This document shows positions 1-6,396 of a stretch of 8,537 nucleotides of DNA, piece after piece; the stretch's first letter is position 1, and every line of letters begins with the position of its first letter. The notes under the pieces were generated by a model. It ran no database searches and was not told the DNA's origin. It saw only the letters and a program-made list of their open reading frames with translations. Origin of the DNA: Thermoflexus hugenholtzii JAD2 (GTDB lineage: Bacteria; Chloroflexota; Dehalococcoidia; SHYB01); contig CAMAVV010000058.1 of NCBI GenBank assembly GCA_945861815.1, positions 1-8,537 of the forward strand, read 5' to 3'. The position numbers and the translations under genes were made by a program.

Positions 1-702
1 GAAGCCGCCGACGATGACGCGCTTGAGATAGAGTTCGGGGGCGATGCGCAGATAGAGGTCGCGCTTCAGTACGTTGTGGTGCGTGACGAAGGGCCGCGCC
101 GCTGCGCCGCCGTAAATGGGCTGCAGGGTGGGCGTCTGCACTTCGATGAAGCCCTTTCCCTCGAGGAAGGAGCGCAGGAGCGAGGTGACTTTGGAGCGCT
201 TCTTGAAGAGCTGGCGCGCATCAGGCTCGGCGATGAGGTGCAGGTAACGCTGGCGGCGCATGCGCTCCAAGTCTTGCAAGCCGTGAAACTTTTCGGGGAG
301 CGGCTCCAGGGCCTTGGAGAGAAGGACAAAGGCGCTCGTCTCAACGGTCAGCTCACCTGTCCTGGTGAGGAAGAGATGGCCTTCCACGCCCATGATGTCG
401 CCGCGATCGATGAAGTCGCGGAAGATCTCAAAATCCTTGGTCTTATCCATGCTCAAGTAGAGCTGGATTTTCGCGTCCTGGTCTTCGATGTGGGCGAAGT
501 TAGCCTTACCCATGCGGCGAACGCCGGTGATGCGCCCCGCCAGGGTGACCTGGATGCGCTCTTGGCTCTCCGGGTCTCGCTTCTCCCAGAGAGCGCGGGC
601 CTCGGTGACCGTGTGGCTGCGGTGGAAGGTGTGGGGATAGGGCTCGATGCCGCGACGGCGAAGCTCGGCCACCTTTTCGATGCGTGCGGAACGTTCGTCC
701 AC
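1..702 (-). CDS. lysS: Lysine--tRNA ligase, class II (C-terminus beyond the window)
   Basis: Charges tRNA-Lys with lysine in the cytoplasm. The 234 visible residues are the N-terminal half of a protein normally near 490 aa. An OB-fold anticodon-binding domain spans about residues 50-130 (QVTLAGRITGVRRMGKANFAHI). It is followed by the start of the class II catalytic core: motif 1 (GFIEVQTPTLQPIYGGAAAR, about 184-203), then THHN and LYLRIAPELYLKRVIVGGF up to the window edge. The start is GTG at 702-700. It is chosen because the N-terminus then has normal LysRS form (MDERSARIEKVAELRRRGIEPYP) and AGGA at 711-714 lies 8 nt upstream. It is the last visible gene of the hom operon, 10 nt after the stop of the LysRS-like gene, and its Shine-Dalgarno overlaps that stop, suggesting coupled translation. 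The family call is firm; motifs 2 and 3 lie outside the window. Confidence 0.95.
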   Translation of the reverse strand, partial: MDERSARIEKVAELRRRGIEPYPHTFHRSHTVTEARALWEKRDPESQERIQVTLAGRITGVRRMGKANFAHIEDQDAKIQLYLSMDKTKDFEIFRDFIDRGDIMGVEGHLFLTRTGELTVETSAFVLLSKALEPLPEKFHGLQDLERMRRQRYLHLIAEPDARQLFKKRSKVTSLLRSFLEGKGFIEVQTPTLQPIYGGAAARPFVTHHNVLKRDLYLRIAPELYLKRVIVGGF

Positions 703-710
703 GGGAGACT

Positions 711-714
711 TCCT
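711..714 (-). promoter_or_regulatory. Shine-Dalgarno AGGA for lysS, overlapping the upstream stop
   Basis: On the minus strand the sequence reads TAGGAAG, 8 nt of spacer, then GTG. The AGGA shares bases with the TAG stop (713-715) of the preceding gene. This placement supports the GTG start at 702 and suggests terminating ribosomes re-initiate on lysS. Confidence 0.7.
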
Positions 715-1864
715 AGCGTGATTTGAAGAGGTTGGGCAGGATGCGCTCTTGGCCGCTGCCATCGGGCGCGACGATGCCGAAGAGGCTGCCGGCGAGGCGG
801 TCCATGTAGAGGCCCATGCCGATGACGGGCTTGGTCTGGGGCCACTTTTTCAGTTCGTCCAGAAAGGCTTCGTCGGGCTCGGGCAGAAGGCCATAGCCTA
901 GGCGGCGAAGGGTATCGAGGTGCTTGAAGCGCACCGTTTGGGCATTGGCGTCCATCAGCTCGCGCTGGCCCAGGGCGATGCGGACGCCGTTGTGGTAGAG
1001 ATCCCACTTTTGCGCGTGGATGCCGTCTTCGGACTCAGCGAGGGGGCTGGATTCCAGCGGCGTGTCGTAGACGACGACCGGCCCGGCGAGCTTCGGCGCG
1101 ACCTTTGTGCGGAAGGCATGGTCGATATAGTCGTACCAGTAGCCTTGCGGCCCGGTGCGCAGCTTTGCTTCGAGGCCGCCTGTCTTATAGGCGAGAGCCG
1201 CGGAGGCGTCGCGGAGGGCGGCATCGTTCGCGCGGCTTTCAAGGGCCGCGGCGTGGAGGGCAACGCGATCGCCCTTGGCAGGCTTTACCTTGGGCTGGAG
1301 CAGCAGTTCCAAGTCGAACTTCGGGTCGATGGTCTTCAAGAGGTCGCTGTAGCGCTTGCGCTCCCAGGGCGCGCGGAGGCTCTTTGCGCCCGCCTTCGCC
1401 TCAGGCGACTTGAGCAGGCGTCGCTTTTCGAGCTGTTTCACCGCCAGGTCGATGGTTTTGCGCAGGAGCTTTTCCAGGGAGGCGGGGTCCTTTTCGACGG
1501 CATAGAGCTCCAGCAGGGTGAACTCCGGGCGGTCGAAGCCTTCCCGGGGATTCGTCTCATCAAATTCGTCGCGAACGCAGAGGGCCATCTCGAAGAGCTT
1601 GTTGACGCCCTGGCCTTGCAAGCCGACGAGCATGCGCTTGAGATAGAGCTCCGGCGCTGCCCGCAGCCAGAGTCGTTCGCCCAGGGAGGCGGAAAAGGTG
1701 CTGAATCCGGAGCCTTTTTCGAAGCCGCTCAGCTTGCGGTGCAGGATCGGCGTTTGCACCTCGGCGTAGCCGGCGGCGCTCAGGGACTGGCGCGCGGCGT
1801 TGATGAGGGCCATGCGCCCGAGGACGAGGCCGCTTTCCACCGTATTTGTTTTCCCAGCCGCCAT
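713..1864 (-). CDS. LysRS-like class II aminoacyl-tRNA synthetase core without anticodon domain (EpmA/PoxA/GenX type)
   Basis: A 383-aa class II synthetase-like protein that begins directly at the catalytic core and lacks the OB-fold of true LysRS. Visible landmarks: motif 1 (GYAEVQTPIL, about 32-41), RAAPELYLKRMLVGL (68-82), motif 2 with Arg98 and Glu100 (FEMALCVRDE) and PEFTLLELY (113-121), the SPLA loop (273-276), and motif 3 (GMGLYMDRL, 349-357) with Arg356. ATP-site residues are kept, but lysine-pocket motifs differ: LysRS ANGFSELND corresponds to ALGQRELMD (297-305), and the GGA after motif 1 is SGF. Known relatives (EpmA) attach beta-lysine to a lysine of elongation factor P. Whether this one modifies EF-P, another protein or a small molecule cannot be told here; no efp or epmB is in the window. 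ATG at 1864 has AGGAG 5 nt upstream. It sits 10 nt after hom and 10 nt before lysS. Confidence 0.85.
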   Translation of the reverse strand: MAAGKTNTVESGLVLGRMALINAARQSLSAAGYAEVQTPILHRKLSGFEKGSGFSTFSASLGERLWLRAAPELYLKRMLVGLQGQGVNKLFEMALCVRDEFDETNPREGFDRPEFTLLELYAVEKDPASLEKLLRKTIDLAVKQLEKRRLLKSPEAKAGAKSLRAPWERKRYSDLLKTIDPKFDLELLLQPKVKPAKGDRVALHAAALESRANDAALRDASAALAYKTGGLEAKLRTGPQGYWYDYIDHAFRTKVAPKLAGPVVVYDTPLESSPLAESEDGIHAQKWDLYHNGVRIALGQRELMDANAQTVRFKHLDTLRRLGYGLLPEPDEAFLDELKKWPQTKPVIGMGLYMDRLAGSLFGIVAPDGSGQERILPNLFKSR

Positions 1865-1869
1865 CGTGG

Positions 1870-1874
1870 CTCCT
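1870..1874 (-). promoter_or_regulatory. Shine-Dalgarno AGGAG for the LysRS-like gene, abutting the hom stop
   Basis: On the minus strand TAA (1877-1875, the hom stop) is followed directly by AGGAG, then 5 nt, then ATG at 1864. This is a strong site that fixes the start and fits translational coupling to hom. Confidence 0.8.
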
Positions 1875-3452
1875 TTACGCCTTTGCCTTGGCGGGCGTCT
1901 CTTCGAAGCACGCGCCGTTCAAGATGGGCAGGTACAGGATATCAGGCGAGAGAGCGCCCGGCTCGGCTTCGCGGATGACGGCTTGCAGGGCGGACTCGAC
2001 TCTGCCCAGGGAGCATGACTCCGTGGTGAGGTAAAGATACTTTGGGGCGCGTTCAAAGCCTTGACCCGTCTTCACGCGAACGCCGTTCTCGCCCAGGTGC
2101 GCGGCGATGGTGTTCGCGAAGGTGGGGTTGGCCTTGTTGTTGACGAACCGCAAGAGATAGGGCGCTTTGAGATGGTCACCCCTGGTGAGAGACGGCCCGT
2201 TGCCATAGGGCTGTGTGCGGCCAAAGGCGCTGGTGGTGTAGGAGTAGAGCGGCGACTGCTCCTTTGAGGGGTCGCGCTTGCCGGCGACGGCGATTTGCCG
2301 GGCGCAGAAGAGGATATCGGCGATGACGGAGGAGGCCGTCTCCGGCCCGCCCGCGCCGGGGCCGCTGAGGAAGATATCGTAGGCCTTGGCGCTTGCAGTG
2401 CCGTTGCTGGAGACTGGCGATTCGGTCCGGAGGAGCGCGGCGTTGCCGGAGCCTTCGATGCGCGCCAGCGGGTGGGACTTTGGAACGGCGGCGGGTTGTA
2501 CCCACGCCACCACACTGCCGTTTGTCATCTGCGCGCCTGCCAAAAGCTTTGGGGCATAGCCAAGGTGCTCGAGGAAATGGAGGTCTGGCGCGTCAAAGAT
2601 CGCTCTGCTGCCAAGGGAGCTTCCAGGGGCGCTGCCCTGCCGCGCGATGCCACGAACATAGACGTCTTTTGGCTTCACGCGCACGCCAAAGGCCAGGCCG
2701 GCCAAGATGATGATTTTGCTCTGGGCATCTTCGCCAAAGACGTCGGCTGCCGGGTCGGCCTCGGCAAGGCCCGCCTTTTGGGCTTCGACGACCGCGTTGG
2801 GGTAGGCCTGGTCTACGCCGTTGCCGGAGAGGGCGGCATCACGCATCTTGGAGAGGATGAAGTTGGTGGTGCCGTTGATGATGGCCAGGATGCCGGTGAT
2901 GCGCCCGCCGATGGCCGCGCCCATGACCTGGACGACGGGCATGCCGCCGCCAACCGCCGCTTCGCAGGCGAGGATCGCGCCACGAGACTGGGCGAGCTTG
3001 ACGAGCTCATACCCGGTTCGGCTGAGGACCTTCTTATTCGCAGTGACGACGCTCTTTCCCAGCCAGAGGGACTCTTCGATCATCGCCTCCGCCACCGGGG
3101 AGCCAGTGACTTCGACGACGATATCGACGTTGGGATCGCGGACGATGGAGCGCCAGCCGGGAACACCGTGCGCATCGTCGTCGGCGTAGAAGCGGGGCTT
3201 GCCGCTCTTATCTTTGCTGACGACTTTGGCGATGGCTTCTTCAGAGGCGGCGTTGGGGTTGCGGCGCGTCCTTCGCGAGGCGCTCCAGAGGCGCACCTTT
3301 GCCACTGAGGGTTCGCCGAAGCGCGCGCCGGGGATGGGGACTTCCAGAGGGCCTTTGGCGAAGAAATCGAGGACAGCCGAGCCAACGACGCCTACGCCGA
3401 TAAGCCCAACGTTGATCTCCAACGGCTTGACCGATGAGCCACGGGTCGTCAT
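1875..3452 (-). CDS. hom: Homoserine dehydrogenase, unusually long (525 aa)
   Basis: Reduces aspartate-4-semialdehyde to homoserine, the branch point to threonine and methionine. Order of motifs: Rossmann GVGVVG (19-24), DIVVEVTGS (110-118), SVVTANKKVLS with Lys140, NGTTNFIL (193-200), then AGLAEADPAADVFGEDAQSKI (227-247) with Glu231, Asp242 and Lys246 matching the family's active site. GPGAGG (364-369) closes the catalytic domain. The tail 432-500 looks like a degenerate ACT domain (YLLRFVNNKANPTFANTIAAHLGENGV). Its usual DxPGVL turn is lost, so amino-acid feedback may be altered. The family norm is about 430 aa; the extra length lies in an expanded N-terminal fold (about 36-100) and an insertion at about 391-430. 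I chose ATG 3452 because it starts 15 residues before the Rossmann strand, with GAGG 10 nt upstream; an in-frame TTG at 3488 would add 12 residues. First gene of the operon. Confidence 0.93.
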   Translation of the reverse strand: MTTRGSSVKPLEINVGLIGVGVVGSAVLDFFAKGPLEVPIPGARFGEPSVAKVRLWSASRRTRRNPNAASEEAIAKVVSKDKSGKPRFYADDDAHGVPGWRSIVRDPNVDIVVEVTGSPVAEAMIEESLWLGKSVVTANKKVLSRTGYELVKLAQSRGAILACEAAVGGGMPVVQVMGAAIGGRITGILAIINGTTNFILSKMRDAALSGNGVDQAYPNAVVEAQKAGLAEADPAADVFGEDAQSKIIILAGLAFGVRVKPKDVYVRGIARQGSAPGSSLGSRAIFDAPDLHFLEHLGYAPKLLAGAQMTNGSVVAWVQPAAVPKSHPLARIEGSGNAALLRTESPVSSNGTASAKAYDIFLSGPGAGGPETASSVIADILFCARQIAVAGKRDPSKEQSPLYSYTTSAFGRTQPYGNGPSLTRGDHLKAPYLLRFVNNKANPTFANTIAAHLGENGVRVKTGQGFERAPKYLYLTTESCSLGRVESALQAVIREAEPGALSPDILYLPILNGACFEETPAKAKA

Positions 3453-3508
3453 GAGGGTGACGCCTCGGCGGAAAATAGGCGCGCGCAACAGGTGTGCATA
3501 GAGTAACC

Positions 3509-3537
3509 ATATTACCTGGGACGAAAGGTGGCTTCAA
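3509..3537 (-). promoter_or_regulatory. Candidate sigma70-type promoter for the hom operon
   Basis: On the minus strand TTGAAG (3537-3532) and TAATAT (3514-3509) are separated by exactly 17 nt. Transcription would start near 3502, giving a leader of about 50 nt before the ATG at 3452. That is too short for a T-box or a typical riboswitch, and I see none. The hexamers match consensus at 4 of 6 positions each, so this is a moderate call. Confidence 0.45.
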
Positions 3538-3676
3538 GGGAAAAATGTGTGAGCAGGGATAGCGCCAAAGCACAACATAAAGCTCTTCCAACAGGTTTGG
3601 AGGAGGCCAGTCTTAGACCTGCCCTAGACATCTTTTCAGGAGCCTTGCTTGCCGTCCGCGTCAGCACAACGGCCCG
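3538..3676. other. Divergent intergenic region between hom and the hisN-type gene
   Basis: Part of a 260-nt stretch (3453-3712) without a convincing gene. Besides the promoters listed at its two ends, the only structure I see is a 5-bp inverted repeat, AGCAC (3663-3667) and GTGCT (3676-3680). It overlaps the extended -10 of the rightward gene and could be a weak operator or chance. Small ORFs crossing this stretch on both strands have no ribosome binding site and no recognisable sequence. Confidence 0.5.
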
Positions 3677-3685
3677 TGCTATCAT
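3677..3685 (+). promoter_or_regulatory. Candidate extended -10 promoter for the hisN-type gene
   Basis: TG (3677-3678), one base, then TATCAT (3680-3685) forms an extended -10 element. No good -35 hexamer lies 16-18 nt upstream, as is common for extended -10 promoters. The start point would be near 3692, giving a leader of about 20 nt that includes GAGG (3702-3705), 7 nt before the ATG at 3713. Confidence 0.4.
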
Positions 3686-3712
3686 CGTCTCCACTTCTGT
3701 TGAGGCGGCGAG

Positions 3713-4513
3713 ATGACCAGCGCAAAGAGTCGTGAAGTTGATGCCCGGCTAAGAGTTGGGTTGGAAATCGCCCTGAAGGCGGCAGACGGCACCCTGAGCG
3801 CCTTCTATAAGGGCAACCCGAAGACCATAACCAAAAGCGATGGGACTCCCGTCACATTGACCGACCGCAGGGCCGAGCGCTTCCTCCGCGATTCCATTGC
3901 CAAGGCCTTTCCCCGCGATGGCGTCCTGGGCGAAGAGTATGGCGAAACCCCAGGGTCGTCAGGTTTCCGGTGGATCATCGACCCGATCGATGGAACGCAG
4001 TCGTTCATCCGGGGCGTTCCGCTCTACGGGACCCTGGTTGGCGTTGAGTTTGAAAAAGAGGTCTGCATCGGCGTCATGGTCTTGCCTGCGCTCGAAGAGT
4101 ATCTCTACGCCTCAAGGGGCAATGGCGCGTGGTGGGCGAAGAAGGGCGCGCGCCCGAAGCGGGCAAAGGTCTCAGCGACGGTGCGGCTGGAAGAGGCCTT
4201 TGTCTGCATGACCTCTGTGAACACCTTTGCACTGAGAGACCGTATGGCGGCTTTTGAGCAGCTTCGCAGTTCGGTGAAGCGCATGCGCGGCTGGGGCGAT
4301 TGCTACGGCTTTGCCCTCGTAGCAACTGGGCGCGCCGATGCAATGCTTGATGGGGTCATGAGCTCTTGGGACCTCGCGGCGATTAAGCCCATCATCGAAG
4401 AGGCGGGTGGGCGCTTTACCGATTGGAAAGGCGTGCCCACCATCTACGGCAAGGACGCCGTTGCCACCAATAGCAAGCTCCACGGGGCGCTGCTCAAAGC
4501 CCTCAACGGGTAG
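3713..4513 (+). CDS. hisN: Inositol-monophosphatase-family phosphatase, probably HisN-type histidinol-phosphatase
   Basis: A 266-aa Mg2+-dependent phosphatase of the inositol monophosphatase superfamily, of normal length. Metal and substrate motifs are complete: SDGTPVTLTD (42-51), GEEYGE (73-78), WIIDPIDGTQSF (87-98) with Asp90 and Asp93, and SSWDLAAI (217-224) with Asp220. The HisN subgroup is suggested by FIRGVPLYGTLVG (98-110) and by GWGDCYGFALVATGRADAML (193-212), which match bacterial histidinol-phosphatases better than inositol or CysQ phosphatases. It would then remove phosphate from L-histidinol phosphate in histidine synthesis. No other his gene is nearby, so the substrate is inferred from sequence only; inositol-1-phosphate or another sugar phosphate is possible. 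ATG 3713 has GAGG 7 nt upstream. The methyltransferase gene follows on the same strand after 55 nt. Confidence 0.85.
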   Translation: MTSAKSREVDARLRVGLEIALKAADGTLSAFYKGNPKTITKSDGTPVTLTDRRAERFLRDSIAKAFPRDGVLGEEYGETPGSSGFRWIIDPIDGTQSFIRGVPLYGTLVGVEFEKEVCIGVMVLPALEEYLYASRGNGAWWAKKGARPKRAKVSATVRLEEAFVCMTSVNTFALRDRMAAFEQLRSSVKRMRGWGDCYGFALVATGRADAMLDGVMSSWDLAAIKPIIEEAGGRFTDWKGVPTIYGKDAVATNSKLHGALLKALNG

Positions 4514-4550
4514 CCGCAGCAGATTTCGCGCTCTGCCATCCGCTCTTCTC

Positions 4551-4559
4551 TGCTATAGT
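4551..4559 (+). promoter_or_regulatory. Candidate extended -10 promoter placing the start point at the methyltransferase ATG
   Basis: TG (4551-4552), C, then TATAGT (4554-4559) is an extended -10 element matching 5 of 6 bases of TATAAT. Transcription would begin around 4565-4567, 2-4 nt before the ATG at 4569. No -35 hexamer is recognisable. Confidence 0.45.
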
Positions 4560-4568
4560 TTCTCTCTT

Positions 4569-5774
4569 ATGCCCAAAAACAAACGGAAGCCCCTTGACCC
4601 GGTTGATGTGACGCTCACCATCGAGGATATGGCCTTTATGGGCGAAGGCCTTGCGCACCACGAGGGCGAGCTTGTATACATCCCGAACACCATCGCCGGC
4701 GAAGAGGTAGTAGCGACGCTGCGGTGGAAGAGCCGCCGCTACACGGAGGCGGAGGTCAAAGAGATTAAGACGCCATCGCCGCACCGGGTGACGCCGCCGT
4801 GCAAGTATTACGGCGAGTGCACCGGATGCCAGTGGCAGCATATCGCCTATCCGCACCAGCTTGAGCTGAAGCGACGGCTCGTGGCCGACCAGATGCGGCG
4901 CGTCGGCGGTTTTGCGGACGCTCCGGTGCGCGAGACCATCGGCTGCGAGGAGCCGTGGGGCTACCGGAACCACGCGCGCTTCACCATCAGCCGCGAGGGA
5001 GGCCAGCTTGGCTTCGTTAATCGCAGCAGGCGGCGTTTCGTGCGCATCGACCACTGTCTCATCATGGACGCCGGCGTGAACAAGCTCCTGGCGCAGATAC
5101 AGGAGCGGTGCGCCGAGACGACTCAGCTCTCCATCCGCTATGGAGTGAACACCGGCTCTTTCCTTATCCAACCGCCGCTGAAGACCGAGTCGGTCACACT
5201 GACCACGGGCCAAAAGCACTATGAAGAGCAGATGATGGGACGGCGGTTCCGCATCGCCTCGCCATCCTTCTTCCAGGTCAACATACGCCAGGCGGAGCGG
5301 CTTATCGCCATCGTGCGCGAAGGGCTGGGGCTGACAGGGAAGGAAGTGCTGGTGGACGCCTACGCCGGTGTGGGCACCTTCGCGGCCTTGCTCGCCTCGT
5401 CAGCCAAGCAGGTCATCGCTATCGAAGAGTCGGCATCGGCCATCGCGGATGCCAAGGTCAACATCGAAGGGCTGGCGAATGTGACGCTGGCCGAGGGGAA
5501 GACGGAGGAGGTGATGGCGCAAATGAGCGAGCGTCCCGATGCGGTCATCCTCGACCCCCCGCGCACCGGCTGCCACAAGACGACGCTGGATTCGCTGGTC
5601 CGCCTGCGGCCTGACCGGGTCGCCTACGTCTCCTGCGACCCGGAGAGCCTGGCGCGTGACCTCAAGATCCTCTGTGAGGGCGGCTATGAGCTTTTGGAGG
5701 TGCAGCCGGTGGATATGTTCCCGCACACCTACCACATCGAAGCCGTGGCGACGCTGCGCTGGCGCGGAGGCTAA
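4569..5774 (+). CDS. TRAM-domain [4Fe-4S] RNA (uracil-5-)methyltransferase, RlmD/RlmCD/TrmA family
   Basis: Transfers a methyl group from S-adenosylmethionine to C5 of a uridine in 23S rRNA or tRNA. Domains in the 401 aa: N-terminal TRAM (about 1-65); an iron-sulfur site with Cys78, Cys84, Cys87 (CKYYGECTGC) and Cys163 (DHCLI); SPSFFQVN (231-238) at the RNA/cofactor cleft; SAM motif VDAYAGVGTFA (262-272); DPPRTG (329-334); catalytic nucleophile Cys356 in VSCDP; and general base Glu391 in HIEAV. All catalytic residues are present. The target base (U1939, U747 or tRNA U54) cannot be assigned from family features. ATG 4569 is preferred because it gives a normal TRAM start; the longer reading frame upstream to 4407 runs through hisN and has no family character. 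There is no Shine-Dalgarno before the ATG. The stop overlaps the convergent gene by 4 nt. Confidence 0.93.
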   Translation: MPKNKRKPLDPVDVTLTIEDMAFMGEGLAHHEGELVYIPNTIAGEEVVATLRWKSRRYTEAEVKEIKTPSPHRVTPPCKYYGECTGCQWQHIAYPHQLELKRRLVADQMRRVGGFADAPVRETIGCEEPWGYRNHARFTISREGGQLGFVNRSRRRFVRIDHCLIMDAGVNKLLAQIQERCAETTQLSIRYGVNTGSFLIQPPLKTESVTLTTGQKHYEEQMMGRRFRIASPSFFQVNIRQAERLIAIVREGLGLTGKEVLVDAYAGVGTFAALLASSAKQVIAIEESASAIADAKVNIEGLANVTLAEGKTEEVMAQMSERPDAVILDPPRTGCHKTTLDSLVRLRPDRVAYVSCDPESLARDLKILCEGGYELLEVQPVDMFPHTYHIEAVATLRWRGG

Positions 5775-6352
5775 CTCTCCCCGCCGCTCGCCTTGCGGTC
5801 CCACATCGTGAAGAACTGGTCGGAGTCGCCGGTGACGATGTTGCGCAGCTCCAGACGCTCCCTCTCGGCGACGACGCCACGCTCCTCAGCCACAAGCTTG
5901 GCGAAGGTTTTGCCGCACTCGTCGACGAAGCTATCGGCGTATTTGCCGTCGAAGAATGCCTCGTTGGCGAGGTGGAGATCATCTTCGCTCATGGCAAGGA
6001 GAGAGCTTTCGGCGATGATGATTGAGATGCGCACGTCGCCATGCTTGCCGGGCCCGGGGAAGAGGCGCTGGATGGCGGTCATTCCCTTCTCTTGCAGAAC
6101 GACCTGGATAGCCATGGGCAGCGCCATCACCTTCAAAAAGCCGGCTCCGCCTGCGCGCAGGAGCTTCGAGAAGGCCTCTTCCACGTCTTTGTAGTAGTCG
6201 GGCGTCAGCAGCTCTTCCGCTTTCACGGTGCGCATCGTCGGGTTACGTTCGTCCCGCAGGTCCAGGACCAACAACCTATCGATGTTGGGAAAGGCGCAGA
6301 CGTGGACATCCGCGCTCTCGATAACGCTGCCGCTTTGTTCTGCTTCGCTCAT
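5771..6352 (-). CDS. Hypothetical protein, 193 aa, soluble
   Basis: I do not recognise this protein. It is acidic and has no signal peptide, membrane segment, cysteine cluster or nucleotide-binding loop. The N-terminal half carries a hydrophobic strand (RLLVLDLRDE, 26-35) and an amphipathic, helix-like stretch (YYKDVEEAFSKLLRAGGAGFLKVMALPMAIQVVLQEKGM, 53-91). A strand-like RISIIIAESSLLAM (108-121) follows, then a charged helical region rich in Glu and Lys (about 145-170), ending near FFTMWDRK. The composition suggests a folded alpha/beta cytoplasmic protein. The reading frame is supported by ATG 6352 with AAGGA (6360-6364) 7 nt upstream, by its own TATAAT element, and by the tight packing of its stop against the methyltransferase stop. 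It could share a transcript with the hydrolase upstream. Confidence 0.75.
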   Translation of the reverse strand: MSEAEQSGSVIESADVHVCAFPNIDRLLVLDLRDERNPTMRTVKAEELLTPDYYKDVEEAFSKLLRAGGAGFLKVMALPMAIQVVLQEKGMTAIQRLFPGPGKHGDVRISIIIAESSLLAMSEDDLHLANEAFFDGKYADSFVDECGKTFAKLVAEERGVVAERERLELRNIVTGDSDQFFTMWDRKASGGES

Positions 6353-6359
6353 TAGGACG

Positions 6360-6364
6360 TCCTT
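6360..6364 (-). promoter_or_regulatory. Shine-Dalgarno AAGGA for the 193-aa gene, within a 10-bp palindrome
   Basis: On the minus strand AAGGA precedes the ATG at 6352 by 7 nt and fixes this start. It overlaps the perfect DNA palindrome AGGACGTCCT (6354-6363). Confidence 0.65.
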
Positions 6365-6378
6365 GGCTCGTTCGCTTC

Positions 6379-6384
6379 ATTATA
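6379..6384 (-). promoter_or_regulatory. Candidate -10 element (TATAAT) for the 193-aa gene
   Basis: A perfect TATAAT lies on the minus strand, followed by GA, with a predicted start point near 6372 and a leader of about 20 nt. The hexamer 17 nt upstream (GCGAAG) is not a -35 match. The same TATAATGA occurs upstream of the neighbouring hydrolase, which strengthens the call. Confidence 0.4.
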
Positions 6385-6396
6385 GGCCAGCGGCGA

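Noticed and set aside
920..1978. Long plus-strand open frame (352 codons) opposite the LysRS-like gene
   Set aside because: It lies antisense to a gene with clear class II synthetase motifs, has no recognisable motif or good ribosome binding site, and is expected from codon bias in GC-rich DNA.
2295..3308. Plus-strand open frame (337 codons) opposite hom
   Set aside because: A shadow of the homoserine dehydrogenase, whose catalytic motifs cover the same stretch; the product is low in recognisable order.
3453..3502. Riboswitch or T-box leader upstream of hom
   Set aside because: The predicted leader is only about 50 nt and shows no T-box sequence, SAM or lysine riboswitch core, or terminator hairpin.
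3512..3694. 60-codon minus-strand frame upstream of hom
   Set aside because: It overlaps the hom promoter and has no ribosome binding site or recognisable content.
3528..3716. 62-codon plus-strand frame whose TGA overlaps the hisN ATG
   Set aside because: It starts at GTG without a Shine-Dalgarno, covers the predicted promoters of both flanking genes, and its product resembles nothing; the ATGA overlap alone is not enough.
4407..4568. N-terminal extension of the methyltransferase frame
   Set aside because: It overlaps the hisN coding sequence, and the extra 54 residues have no family character; the TRAM domain starts properly at ATG 4569.
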